From assembly GCF_000242895.2 (NCBI RefSeq), contig NC_021171.1, forward strand, positions 2,080,001-2,144,000: a stretch of DNA of 64,000 nucleotides, given 5' to 3'. Positions 43,112 through 52,807 of the stretch are shown here, one piece after another. The DNA comes from Bacillus sp. 1NLA3E (lineage in GTDB: Bacteria; Bacillota; Bacilli; Bacillales; Cytobacillaceae). The translations under genes and the position numbers were made by a program. The notes below the pieces were generated by a model. It saw only the letters and a program-made list of their open reading frames with translations. It searched no databases and had not been told where the DNA came from. The first letter of the stretch is position 1, and the number at the start of each line of letters is the position of its first letter.

Positions 43112-43660
43112 TTGAACCAATCTCTTAGGGCTTTAAAGGAAAAAGTTTTTTTAAAAAATAACGCTGTTCAAACTTATTTTGGGATAGTGAATAAGCAACT
43201 GGATATATTTACAATGCGTTATAGGATGTTTGGTGCTGTCTGGAATATACAAAATGGTTTCAGATATATAAACGGTTACTGGTTTAGTGATAATAAGAAC
43301 GATTTAATTAACTATATTAATTGTGGTCAATGGAAAAACCTTGTAAATCAAGTAGATCAAATTGCTGATGTTTATCAAGTCATTCGAGAGGAACAGGAAA
43401 AAGGACTTTGGGAAAAACGAATTAAATTACCTAATAATACAAATTATCAAGAAAATTGGAAAGGGAAAAAAGCAGGGTGGTATATCATAAAATCATGCAA
43501 ACACTTTCCTTGTTCAATGACATGTATTCAAAAAACAAATAATTCCCTTTGGATTGAGCATATTGGTATTAGTGAATCGGAAAATGATATAAAAAAGTTC
43601 ATTAATCTTATCAATTTAGAACATAATGTTCATCTCATTTCAGATGAATACTCTACTTAA
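43112..43660 (+). CDS. hypothetical protein between riboswitch and kimA
   Basis: 182 residues from a TTG at 43112 after GGGGGG. Soluble, basic and aromatic-rich, with F-G-A-V-W-N-I-Q-N-G-F-R-Y, a C-K-H-F-P-C-S-M-T-C segment that could bind metal, and no recognised family. It lies 260 bases downstream of the riboswitch terminator and 57 before kimA, so it may share the c-di-AMP-controlled transcript. Confidence 0.55.
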   Translation: MNQSLRALKEKVFLKNNAVQTYFGIVNKQLDIFTMRYRMFGAVWNIQNGFRYINGYWFSDNKNDLINYINCGQWKNLVNQVDQIADVYQVIREEQEKGLWEKRIKLPNNTNYQENWKGKKAGWYIIKSCKHFPCSMTCIQKTNNSLWIEHIGISESENDIKKFINLINLEHNVHLISDEYST

Positions 43661-43717
43661 TTCATTGGGGTTTTTTTTATTTATAAAAAAAGAACCTATA
43701 TTCAGGGGGAAGAATTA

Positions 43718-45541
43718 ATGACATTTAAAAGGATATTATTTGGGCGACCATTAAAATCAGAAGAAGCAGAAGCAGAAAAAATGCCGATTTGGAAGGCATT
43801 ACCTATTTTATCTTCAGATGCTCTTTCTTCAGTAGCATATGGTACAGAAATGATTCTACTTGAACTTGCAACTGTTGGTGCATTTGCGTTCTCTTTTTCA
43901 TTACCTATTGCTATTGCAATCATTTTATTAATTACAATTCTTATTATCAGTTATAGACAAGTTATCGATGCGTATCCTCAAGGCGGAGGAGCCTATATGG
44001 TCGCAAAAGAAAATTTGGGAATGATTTGGGGGCGTTTAGCAGGTGTTTCATTACTCATTGACTATACATTAACAGTAGCAGTTTCTATATCAGCAGGGGT
44101 ACTGGCAATTACCTCAGCTTACCCTTCTGCTTTGCCGTATGTAGTCCCTATTGGTCTTGTTTTTATTTGGTTTATGGTTTGGATGAATCTTAGAGGAACA
44201 TCTGAATCTGGTAATGTTTTTGCTTTACCTACCTATTTGTTTATTATTTGCATGTTAATCTTAGTAGGGAAAGGTTTTTTCGACTGGCTAACGGGAACAG
44301 GTCAGGCAACTTCCCATCCTTCTATTCCTACAGAATTACCAGCAAGTTTAACTTGGTTCATTTTGCTAAAAGCATTTTCTTCGGGGTGTTCAGCGGTTAC
44401 AGGAGTTGAAGCAATCTCTAATGCTGTACCGTACTTTCGGAATCCTTCCCAAAAGAATGCGAAACTAACAATGCTAACATTAGGGGTATTGTTGGCTGTA
44501 ATATTTGGTGGAGTAACTATGCTTTCACAAGTCTATAATATTCAACCAGACCCGACAGGAGCAAAATCGGTATTATCTTTGGTTGCAGAAGATGCGTTTG
44601 GGCGTGGTGCGTTTTATTATATTATTCAGCTTGCAACTATGTCGATATTGGTATTAGCGGCAAATACCAGCTTTAATGGATTTCCGATTTTAGCATCGAT
44701 AATGGCTCAGGATAAAAATATGCCACGAATGTTTAGTAATCGAGGAGAACGTTTAGCTTTTAACTATGGAATAGTCACACTGGGAATATTAGCAAGTGTT
44801 TTATTAATTGTATTTCGTGGCAGAACTGAAGCTTTAATACCACTTTATGCTATTGGTGTTTTCTTATCTTTTACTCTGGCACAAATTGGTCTTGTCTTGA
44901 AATGGTGTAAAGATAAATCACAAGGATGGCAAAGAAAAGCAATTATCAATGGAATAGGTGGAGTTGTAACTTTCTTTGTTGTAATCATTTTTAGTATCAC
45001 TAAATTTGAAGAAGGTGCTTGGATTGTAATCATCATAACACCTTTATTATTATGGTTAATCACAAAAATTAGCAAACACTATGATAATGTAGCTGATCAA
45101 TTAAGATTTGACTTAAGCGAGCCTGTTCCAAATGTGGAAACGGTTGTAATTGTACCAGTGGCTGGTATCCATAAGGTGGTTGTATCCACCATTTCGTATG
45201 CAAAATCTCTTACCCCGGATGTTGTAGCTTTTTATGTTGCTTTTTCACCTGAGGATGCGAAAAAAATGGAGGCCAAATGGGAAATATGGAATCCAGGTGT
45301 TAGATTAGTGGTTGTGGTATCACGGTACCGTACATTGATAAAGCCATTAATTGATTTTATTAAACGAGCAGAGAACCGTTACGGTAACCAAAAGAGAATA
45401 ACTGTCCTATTACCTGAATTTATTACCCATAAGTGGTGGCATCGCCTTTTACACAATCAATCAGCATTTCGTATTCGCACTTTACTTTTGAAGAGAAAAG
45501 ACGTTGTGGTTTCGACAGTTCCATTTCATTTAAAAGATTAA
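43718..45541 (+). CDS. kimA: potassium importer KimA
   Basis: 607 residues, the length of B. subtilis KimA (YdaO). Twelve membrane helices occupy about 20-440, with the KUP/APC signature L-S-S-D-A-L-S-S-V-A-Y-G-T-E at 31-44 (Asp and Tyr contribute to K+ sites in the family) and G-G-G-A-Y later. A cytoplasmic domain fills 450-607. KimA is a high-affinity K+/H+ symporter whose synthesis and activity are lowered by c-di-AMP. Here the upstream ydaO riboswitch supports the assignment. Closely followed by a terminator. Confidence 0.93.
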   Translation: MTFKRILFGRPLKSEEAEAEKMPIWKALPILSSDALSSVAYGTEMILLELATVGAFAFSFSLPIAIAIILLITILIISYRQVIDAYPQGGGAYMVAKENLGMIWGRLAGVSLLIDYTLTVAVSISAGVLAITSAYPSALPYVVPIGLVFIWFMVWMNLRGTSESGNVFALPTYLFIICMLILVGKGFFDWLTGTGQATSHPSIPTELPASLTWFILLKAFSSGCSAVTGVEAISNAVPYFRNPSQKNAKLTMLTLGVLLAVIFGGVTMLSQVYNIQPDPTGAKSVLSLVAEDAFGRGAFYYIIQLATMSILVLAANTSFNGFPILASIMAQDKNMPRMFSNRGERLAFNYGIVTLGILASVLLIVFRGRTEALIPLYAIGVFLSFTLAQIGLVLKWCKDKSQGWQRKAIINGIGGVVTFFVVIIFSITKFEEGAWIVIIITPLLLWLITKISKHYDNVADQLRFDLSEPVPNVETVVIVPVAGIHKVVVSTISYAKSLTPDVVAFYVAFSPEDAKKMEAKWEIWNPGVRLVVVVSRYRTLIKPLIDFIKRAENRYGNQKRITVLLPEFITHKWWHRLLHNQSAFRIRTLLLKRKDVVVSTVPFHLKD

Positions 45542-45558
45542 TCTTCAACCTAATATAT

Positions 45559-45589
45559 AAAAAGTCCAATGATTTCATTGGGCTTTTTA
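45559..45589 (+). terminator. terminator of kimA
   Basis: AAAAAGTCCAATG pairs with CATTGGGCTTTTT. Confidence 0.75.
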
Positions 45590-45672
45590 TATATTTTTTT
45601 ATTGTTAATAGGAGTTAAAAGGGTCGATATAGGCGAAAATAAGCATATAAATGTATTAAGGAGTGATGAAAA

Positions 45673-45813
45673 ATGGAAAATGTTTGTAATGTTTGTGGGT
45701 ATAATGAAGAAGATATTGAAAAAGATAAAGAAAAAACAGTTTTACTAATTTGTGATAATTGTTTAAGAAGTGAAAATCTCCCCGATTTTTTAGACAAAAT
45801 CTTCCTTAATTAA
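45673..45813 (+). CDS. 46-residue zinc-ribbon small protein
   Basis: ATG after AAGGAGTGATG. Cys pairs C5-x2-C8 and C27-x2-C30 form a zinc ribbon; the middle is highly charged (E-E-D-I-E-K-D-K-E-K). It resembles the 36-residue protein at 25308. Function unknown. 45814-46095 holds no gene. Confidence 0.6.
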   Translation: MENVCNVCGYNEEDIEKDKEKTVLLICDNCLRSENLPDFLDKIFLN

Positions 45814-46095
45814 AAAAACTTTTTGATTACGCTTAGATAAAGAAAAACAATAAATAAGTGTTTTTCTATAATAGAAGTAAACAAATAAATGCAAAATACC
45901 CATTCTAATACCCAAATAACTTTCTTCCAAGGGGGGGACATAGCTACAATCGATCTCCCTCGTAAATAGACGACTGAATAAATTTCATTTTTATTTCACA
46001 ATAATTTCTGGCTTGTTCGTTTATAATTAATATTGGAAATATTTATTATATGTTTATTTGTGAAATATTGAACAAACTTTCGAGGAGGACGGGCT

Positions 46096-47852
46096 ATGAA
46101 TTATCGTCATTTATTTGAAAAAGGAAGAATTGGGAGTTTAACCTTGAAGAACAGAATTGTCATGCCTCCAATGGGAACCAATCTGGCTGGTCCTAGATTC
46201 ATCATGGCGGAAGACAAGCAAGTTCGCTACTGAATGGTGGGAACCAAATCGTAGCCCCGAGTCCAGTTACTTGTGCAATGATTGGAGAAGAACCAAGAGA
46301 ACTACTGACTGCAGAAGTGAAGGAATTAGTGAATAAATTTGTAAGGGCTGCTGTTAGATGTAAGTCCGCTGGTGTCGACGGTGTAGAAGTGCACGCTGCT
46401 CACGGTTATTTAATTAACCAGTTCCTAAGCCCGTATACAAACTTACGAACAGATGAATATGGTGGAAGCTTTGAAAATAGAATCAGATTTTTAGAGGAAA
46501 TTATCATTGGCATTAGGGAAAAATGTGGTGAGGATTACCCGGTTACGGTCCGATTAAGTGCAGATGAGTTTGTTGATGGAGGAATTGACTTAGAATTAAG
46601 TAAGAACATTTCTCGATATTTAGAAAAACTTGGTGTAGACGGACTTCATATTAGTGCCGGAAACTATGATTCTATGGATAAAGTCATAGAGTCTTCAATA
46701 TATGAACAAGGCTGGAGAGTTTACCTTGCAGAGGAAATTAAAAAAGAAGTTAACATCCCTGTGATTACTGTTGGGGTAATTAGGGAACCTGAGTTTGCTG
46801 AATCCGTTTTAGCAGAGGGGAAAGCCGACTTTGTTGCCATTGGGCGTGGGCAAATTGCAGATCCTGAATGGGCTAAGAAAACATTAGAGGGCCGAGAAAA
46901 AGAAATAAGGAAATGTATTTCCTGCCTAAATTGTGTCAAAATGGCATTAGGTAATGGCCATATTGAGTGCTCAGTCAACATAAGTGCAGGCCGAGAACTA
47001 GAGTTTAAGGAAATCAAACCGATTGATGAAAAACGCAATGTGGCAGTCGTTGGTGGTGGCCCAGGTGGAATGGAAGCGGCTAGAATTCTTACATTAAAAG
47101 GGTATGATGTTACGATTTTTGAAAAAGATGATAAACTCGGTGGACAATTGAACCTAGTGAAACAACCAATCGCTAAGGAGAAAATGGATTGGATTATTCA
47201 ATATCATAGCAATGAAATGGACCGATTAAATATTGATGTTCGCCTAAATACAGAGGCTTCCATTGAGGCTATCAAGGCAATCAATCCTTATGCTGTTTTC
47301 TTAGCGACAGGTGCAAAACCAATTTTGCCGGATTTAGAGGGTATTAACCTTGAGAATGTATGTGATTATGAAGATGTTTTATTGGATCGAAAGGATTTTT
47401 CAGACAAAAAAATCGTTGTAGTGGGTAGTGGAATGGTTTGTTACAGTGTAACTAGCCAGCTTGCCAAACAGAGAAATGAAGTGACTTTGATTGAAGTACC
47501 TACCGAGACTGGTAGCAAAGTAACACCACCTACAAGAGAGCTGTTATTGAATCGACTAAAAAAGGCCAATATTGATATTATCACAGATCAAAGAGTAGCA
47601 AAAATTCTTCCGAATTCAATCATTGTTGAGGATGGAAAATCAGGGAATCAGAGGGTAATTGATGTAGATCATGTTGTGTTCTCCATGGGAACACAGGCCT
47701 ACAATCCTTTAGAAGAGTCCTATCAAAACCATTTTGACAATGTATTTGTTTTAGGTGATGCCGAAAATCCTGGTTCCATTACAAATGCCATAAAAGAGGG
47801 ATTTGAAAAAGCATTTGTCATTGAATCACTCGTTACAAATAAACATGTATAA
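46096..47852 (+). pseudogene. 2,4-dienoyl-CoA reductase-type FMN/Fe-S/FAD oxidoreductase, internal deletion
   Basis: Begins with GAGGAGG and M-N-Y-R-H-L-F-E-K-G-R-I-G-S-L-T-L-K-N-R-I-V-M-P-P, typical of old-yellow-enzyme reductases. After G-T-N-L-A-G-P-R about 75 codons are missing and the frame changes. The enzyme resumes as L-L-N-G-G-N-Q-I-V-A-P-S-P-V-T and stays open from 46278 to 47852. The remaining parts are complete: FMN barrel end, C-I-S-C-L-N-C...C 4Fe-4S site, and the FAD dinucleotide motif G-G-G-P-G-G-M-E-A-A. The lost part contains FMN and substrate residues, so activity is unlikely. Confidence 0.85.
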
Positions 47853-47858
47853 GGGATG

Positions 47859-47892
47859 GGCTTTACTTCTTTTGGAGTAAAGCCCTTTTTAA
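47859..47892 (+). terminator. Rho-independent terminator
   Basis: GGGCTTTACTTC pairs with GGAGTAAAGCCC followed by TTTTTAATTT. Confidence 0.75.
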
Positions 47893-47987
47893 TTTAACTC
47901 TGGTAAACTATTATTATATGATAGTAGAATAATTTTTAAGTAATCACAAATATATTTGCAGTATTAACAAAAAGAAAGGCTGATTAG

Positions 47988-48755
47988 ATGCACTTTGATT
48001 TAGATCCATCGTTATTAATCATTTTGATTGTTTTTGGCTTTTTAGCGGCATTTATTGATTCTGTTGTTGGTGGTGGTGGGCTCATTACCTTACCAGCGTT
48101 GCTTTTTACGGGTCTGACGCCAGCATCAGCTGTTGCTACGAATAAATTAGCTGGGTCAGTCGGCTCCTTTACCAGTACGATTATGTTTTATCGTTCAGGT
48201 AAGCTCAATTTATCGTCCGTTTATAAGCTATTTCCACTCGTCTTTATTGGCTCGATGATGGGTGCTTGGACCGTCCATTTGATGAATCCTGAAGTGCTAA
48301 AGCCATTGATGCTTGTTATGCTTGCAATTGTGGCCATTTATACCATATTCAAGAAAGATTGGGGCAGTATTTCAACCTATAAAAAATTAGCAAACCGCCA
48401 TCTTATTATTTTTATCATGCTTATCTTTGTTATAGGGTTCTATGATGGATTTATCGGTCCCGGCACAGGGTCATTCTTAATTTTTACTTTTTTAATGATT
48501 GGCTTTGATTTTTTAGAGGCTGCCGGGAATGCGAAGTTTTTAAACTTTGGTAGTAATATTGCAGCATTGTTGATGTTCATGTTCTTAGGACAAATCAATT
48601 ATGCCTATGGTATACCGATGGGTCTTGCGCAGATTGCGGGAGCGATTTGTGGCTCGAAATTTGCGATTAAACGCGGAAGTGGCTATGTCCGCGCACTGTT
48701 TATATTAGTCACCATTTTATTGTTAGCAAAAAATGTTTATAATTATTTTTACTAA
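47988..48755 (+). CDS. TSUP-family (TauE/SafE, YfcA) transporter
   Basis: 255 residues, eight predicted helices in two inverted halves. The first repeat has S-V-V-G-G-G-G-L-I-T-L-P-A-L-L and A-T-N-K-L-A-G-S-V-G-S. The second has F-Y-D-G-F-I-G-P-G-T-G-S-F and A-A-G-N-A-K-F-L-N-F-G-S-N. The family exports or imports sulfite, sulfoacetate or related anions; the substrate here is unknown. A single gene with terminator. Confidence 0.88.
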   Translation: MHFDLDPSLLIILIVFGFLAAFIDSVVGGGGLITLPALLFTGLTPASAVATNKLAGSVGSFTSTIMFYRSGKLNLSSVYKLFPLVFIGSMMGAWTVHLMNPEVLKPLMLVMLAIVAIYTIFKKDWGSISTYKKLANRHLIIFIMLIFVIGFYDGFIGPGTGSFLIFTFLMIGFDFLEAAGNAKFLNFGSNIAALLMFMFLGQINYAYGIPMGLAQIAGAICGSKFAIKRGSGYVRALFILVTILLLAKNVYNYFY

Positions 48756-48852
48756 TGAAGGAGAATGGTGTAACAGAAGAAATTCACAACCTATTCAAAC
48801 ATAGATGCACCATTATTAGGTAATTCGCACTATAAAATGATGATCAATAACA

Positions 48853-48898
48853 AACAACCGCAAGCCCTTCATTATGTAAGGCTTGCGGTTGTTTTTTT
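48853..48898 (+). terminator. strong Rho-independent terminator
   Basis: AACAACCGCAAGCC pairs with GGCTTGCGGTTGTT followed by T's. Confidence 0.85.
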
Positions 48899-49052
48899 AC
48901 ATGTAAGCAAAATCAACAATGAACTTTAATACAGCCCTTATTATCATATTTCCGGGAATTTTCTGTTAGATATATACATTAGGTTGGTTTAATAAGTTAT
49001 TTTCCAAAATTCGTAAAAATTAAAATATACACTTAACATAAATGGTAGTACT

Positions 49053-49087
49053 ATTATATTGACAATATAATTTGTGGTTTCTTTAAC
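49053..49087 (+). promoter_or_regulatory. 19-bp perfect palindrome overlapping a promoter, upstream of the P-type ATPase
   Basis: ATTATATTG-A-CAATATAAT (49053-49071). Its right half includes TTGACA (49059-49064), a consensus -35, with a weak -10 (TTTAAC) 17 bases later. A repressor bound here would block the promoter. The rest of 48899-49297 is A+T-rich without a gene. Confidence 0.4.
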
Positions 49088-49297
49088 ATTTTTTATATTA
49101 AATTATGAAACGTTAGGAATCATTTATACTCTTACGATTAGAGAGAGGACTTACATACTCAAATTCTATAAAAATTAATAAATTGTTACTCTTTTTAACC
49201 TTACATATAAAGTCTGGGAAGATTAAGAAAATCGCTATGAGCATAAAAATGTATGTTATTAAGATTCTAAAAAGTTTATACACGGGGGAACTTTAAA

Positions 49298-52120
49298 ATG
49301 GATGCAAAAAAAGAGTTTGAGGATGTAGAGCAAACCATATCTAAATTGGTTCCAAGTCAAGTATTTGAACAATTACATACAAAAGAAGAGGGGTTAACGA
49401 CAAAAGAAGCAAAAAATAGGTTAGAACAGTACGGTAAAAACACTATTAAAGAGAAACAAGGAAAACCTCTCTATTTACAATTTCTAGCCAACTTTACTAG
49501 TATGATGGCTATTCTTCTATGGATAAGTGGCGCTATTGCCTTTTTTGCTCAGATGCCGGAACTGGGTATAGCCGTGTGGTGTGTCAATATTATTAATGGG
49601 ATATTTAGTTTTATTCAAGAATTTCGTGCTGGTAAAGCAACAGAGGCATTAAAAGGAATGCTCTCCTCCTACGCCCGTGTCATTCGGGATGGACAGGAAG
49701 TACAAATTCTAACGGATGATCTTGTTCCAGGAGATGTGATGTTGGTTGAAGAAGGCGACAAAATATCTGCCGATGCGCGACTAGTTAGAGCAAGCGAATT
49801 ACAAATTAATCAATCTGCCTTAACAGGTGAATCGAATCCCGTAAGAAAATTTTCCGATGCGATTCTTCGAGATGATTTAACAAGCTTTGAAACCTCCAAT
49901 TTAATTTTTACAGGGAGTACCGTCTCCACTGGTTCTGGACAAGCTGTTGTTATAAAGACCGGTATGGATACTGAATTTGGAAAAATCGCTAAATTAACTC
50001 AAAATGTTACACATGAATTAAGTCCTCTACAAAAAGAACTAAATCGGTTGACGAAACAAATTTCAATTATTGCCCTAGCATTCGGTGTGGCCTTCTTTTT
50101 AATGGCAATATTCTTTGTAAAAAACCCAATTGCGGAATCGTTTATTTTTGCACTAGGGATAATTGTTGCTTTTATTCCAGAAGGCTTATATCCAACTGTT
50201 ACACTTTCATTAGCAAAGGGCGTACAACGGATGGTAAAGAAAAATGCCCTGGTTAAACATCTTTCTTCGGTTGAGACTTTGGGTTGTACTACTGTTATTT
50301 GTACAGATAAAACCGGAACTTTAACCCAAAACGAAATGACCGTCAACCATATATGGTTGCCAGACAGAGAATTAGAAGTCACAGGTACTGGATATGCTCC
50401 AGAAGGAAAAATATTGGATAATGGTCAAGCCATTTCAGTAGAATCAAGCTCAGCGTTAAAATTAATCGTAACAGCTGCAAGTCTTTGCATTAATGCTAGA
50501 GTTGTAGCACCCAGTGAAGAAAATTCACGTTTTACTGTTCTGGGTGACCCGACAGAGGCATGTTTGGGAGTGGCTGCCGAAAAAGCAGGGATTCATATTG
50601 AATATTTACAAAAAGAACTGCCACGAATTCGTGAATTGCATTTTGATTCAAGAAGGAAAAGAATGACAACCATTCATCAATTAAGTCAACCAATAAATGA
50701 AAAGAATCGCGTCGCCTATACAAAGGGATCTCCAAAAGAATTGATCGATTTGTGTGATACAGTATTTATCAATGGAACCGTCTCACCATTAGCAGATGAC
50801 ATCAAATTAAGTGCAATGGCAGCTAATGATGAGTATGCTCGCTCAGGGTTGCGCGTTTTAGCTTTAGCTGTCCGTTACATTGGTAAAGATGACAAGGATA
50901 TCCCCGCTAATTTAAGCTCTTATACTCCGGAGAATATCGAACAAAAGATGACATTTATTGGATTAGTAGTTATGGCTGATCCACCTCGTCCTGAAGTAAC
51001 TGATGCTGTAGCAGAAGCCCACAAAGCAGGGATTCGTATTGTCATGATTACTGGTGATTATGGATTAACCGCCGAAAGTATTGCAAAAAGAATCGGCATT
51101 GTTGAAGGCGATCATCCACGTGTGATATCTGGTATGGAATTGGAAAAAATGTCTGATGATGAGTTAAAAACTGCCTTAAATGGGGAAATCATTTTTGCCC
51201 GTGTGGCTCCAGAGCAAAAGTATCGAGTGGTGGATAATTTGCAACAAATGGGAGAAATTGTTGCTGTTACCGGTGATGGTGTCAATGATGCGCCAGCTTT
51301 AAAGAAAGCAGACATTGGTGTCGCGATGGGGATATCTGGTACGGATGTTGCAAAAGAAGCAGCCGATATGATATTAACTGATGATAATTTTGCGTCTATT
51401 GTGAATGCGGTTGAACAAGGCCGTGCGGTATATAACAATATTCGGAAATTTTTACTATATATATTAAATAGCAATATGGCTGAAGCTGTTCCATCTGTGT
51501 TTTTCTTGTTTTCAAAAGGGATTATACCTTTGCCATTAACAATTATGCAAATTTTATTCATAGACTTAGGTACAGATTTAGTTCCCGGATTAGGATTAGG
51601 CTCCGAGGAACCGGAGAAAGGGACTATGAGCAAACCTCCGAGAAACTTGCATGAGTCTTTATTGAATAAAAAGATTATTTTAAAAGCCTTCTGTTGGTAT
51701 GGTGTCCTTGCATCTATTGCCTCGATGTTTTCCTATTTCTTCGTCAACTATATCAATGGATATTCAGCACATGGATGGGCTCCAGTAGGTAGCAACATTT
51801 ATAATGTAGCTACTACGATGACCCTATCAGCGATTGTTTTCAGTCAAATTGCTGCCGTAATGAATTGTCGTACTGAAAATCAATCTATTTTTAAAAAAGG
51901 ACTTTGGAAAAATCGAACCATTAACATTGGAATTAGTTTACAAGTACTTTTTCTCGTATTGATTATGTATGTTCCTGCATTACAAGTAGCATTTGGTACA
52001 GCACCAATAGGAATGAAAAGTTGGCTCTTCCTATTCTGTATTCCACCGATTGTCTTAGCTTTTGAAGAAATACGAAAAGCTTTTTCCAGAAGGTTAGCTC
52101 AAACACAAGTGAAACCATAA
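49298..52120 (+). CDS. P2-type cation ATPase with Na+/K+-ATPase-like motifs
   Basis: 940 residues, complete P2 ATPase. N-terminal cation ATPase domain, actuator loop (T-G-E-S), phosphorylated Asp337 in D-K-T-G-T-L-T-Q-N, hinge T-G-D-G-V-N-D-A-P-A-L, ten membrane helices. M4 reads V-A-F-I-P-E-G-L-Y-P-T-V-T-L and M6 I-D-L-G-T-D-L-V-P-G-L, matching Na+/K+- and H+/K+-ATPases (P-E-G-L-L-A-T-V-T and D-L-G-T-D-M-V-P-A) rather than Ca2+ pumps (N-x-x-T-D). No beta subunit is nearby. Two TrkA-like proteins follow within 24 and 12 bases, so a K+ and/or Na+ pump is likely. Transport specificity is inference. Confidence 0.85.
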   Translation: MDAKKEFEDVEQTISKLVPSQVFEQLHTKEEGLTTKEAKNRLEQYGKNTIKEKQGKPLYLQFLANFTSMMAILLWISGAIAFFAQMPELGIAVWCVNIINGIFSFIQEFRAGKATEALKGMLSSYARVIRDGQEVQILTDDLVPGDVMLVEEGDKISADARLVRASELQINQSALTGESNPVRKFSDAILRDDLTSFETSNLIFTGSTVSTGSGQAVVIKTGMDTEFGKIAKLTQNVTHELSPLQKELNRLTKQISIIALAFGVAFFLMAIFFVKNPIAESFIFALGIIVAFIPEGLYPTVTLSLAKGVQRMVKKNALVKHLSSVETLGCTTVICTDKTGTLTQNEMTVNHIWLPDRELEVTGTGYAPEGKILDNGQAISVESSSALKLIVTAASLCINARVVAPSEENSRFTVLGDPTEACLGVAAEKAGIHIEYLQKELPRIRELHFDSRRKRMTTIHQLSQPINEKNRVAYTKGSPKELIDLCDTVFINGTVSPLADDIKLSAMAANDEYARSGLRVLALAVRYIGKDDKDIPANLSSYTPENIEQKMTFIGLVVMADPPRPEVTDAVAEAHKAGIRIVMITGDYGLTAESIAKRIGIVEGDHPRVISGMELEKMSDDELKTALNGEIIFARVAPEQKYRVVDNLQQMGEIVAVTGDGVNDAPALKKADIGVAMGISGTDVAKEAADMILTDDNFASIVNAVEQGRAVYNNIRKFLLYILNSNMAEAVPSVFFLFSKGIIPLPLTIMQILFIDLGTDLVPGLGLGSEEPEKGTMSKPPRNLHESLLNKKIILKAFCWYGVLASIASMFSYFFVNYINGYSAHGWAPVGSNIYNVATTMTLSAIVFSQIAAVMNCRTENQSIFKKGLWKNRTINIGISLQVLFLVLIMYVPALQVAFGTAPIGMKSWLFLFCIPPIVLAFEEIRKAFSRRLAQTQVKP

Positions 52121-52144
52121 AAAAGTGGAAAAGAGTGAAAAAAC

Positions 52145-52795
52145 ATGAAAGATATTATTGTTGGATGTAGCCATATGGGGTCTGGTTTAGCTATGAAACT
52201 GCAAGAAAAGGGACATGAAGTAACGATAATAGATCGGCAAGAAGATTCTTTTAAGAAAGTACCTAGTGGTTTTTCGGGTCAAACCATTGTCGGATTTGGA
52301 ATTGATAAGGAAGTCTTAGAAGCTGCTAATATTAATAGGGCTGATGCAGTCGTTACCTGTACAGATAGCGATGAAACAAATGCACTATTAGCCCGTATTG
52401 CAAAAAATGAATATGGTGTCCCTCGTGTCATTGCCCGTATATACGATCCGAGGAAAGCAGATATTTATCAAAGTTTTGGGATTCAAACCATATCACCTAT
52501 CATGTGGGGAATTCAAAGGGTAACCGAATTATTAAGCTATAACCAATTAGATAATGTTTGGGTACCGGAAAATGGGAATGTCGAAATGATAAGAATTGAA
52601 ACACCACCTTTGCTAATTGGTCATGCTGTACGGGAGTTAGGAAGTGTCGGGGAAATAAAAGTAGTCACAATTGCCCGTGAAAATAATGCTTTTATCCCGG
52701 TATCTGGAACCATTTTAGAAGCACATGATGTCCTTTATATTGTAGTCGCCACATCTGCCATCAGTAAGTTAAAGGCAATGTTAGGTTTAGAATAG
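52145..52795 (+). CDS. TrkA/RCK-domain NAD-binding protein 1
   Basis: 216 residues: RCK_N Rossmann domain (I-I-V-G-C-S-H-M-G-S-G-L-A at 4-16, acidic end I-I-D-R near 30) and RCK_C from about 130. The glycine motif is a variant (G-C-S-H-M-G-S-G). RCK proteins gate K+ channels or transporters in response to NAD(H)/ATP, and some bind c-di-AMP in RCK_C. It lies 24 bases after the ATPase gene and is probably a cytoplasmic regulator of the pump. Confidence 0.85.
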   Translation: MKDIIVGCSHMGSGLAMKLQEKGHEVTIIDRQEDSFKKVPSGFSGQTIVGFGIDKEVLEAANINRADAVVTCTDSDETNALLARIAKNEYGVPRVIARIYDPRKADIYQSFGIQTISPIMWGIQRVTELLSYNQLDNVWVPENGNVEMIRIETPPLLIGHAVRELGSVGEIKVVTIARENNAFIPVSGTILEAHDVLYIVVATSAISKLKAMLGLE

Positions 52796-52807
52796 GGGGA
52801 GAATACC

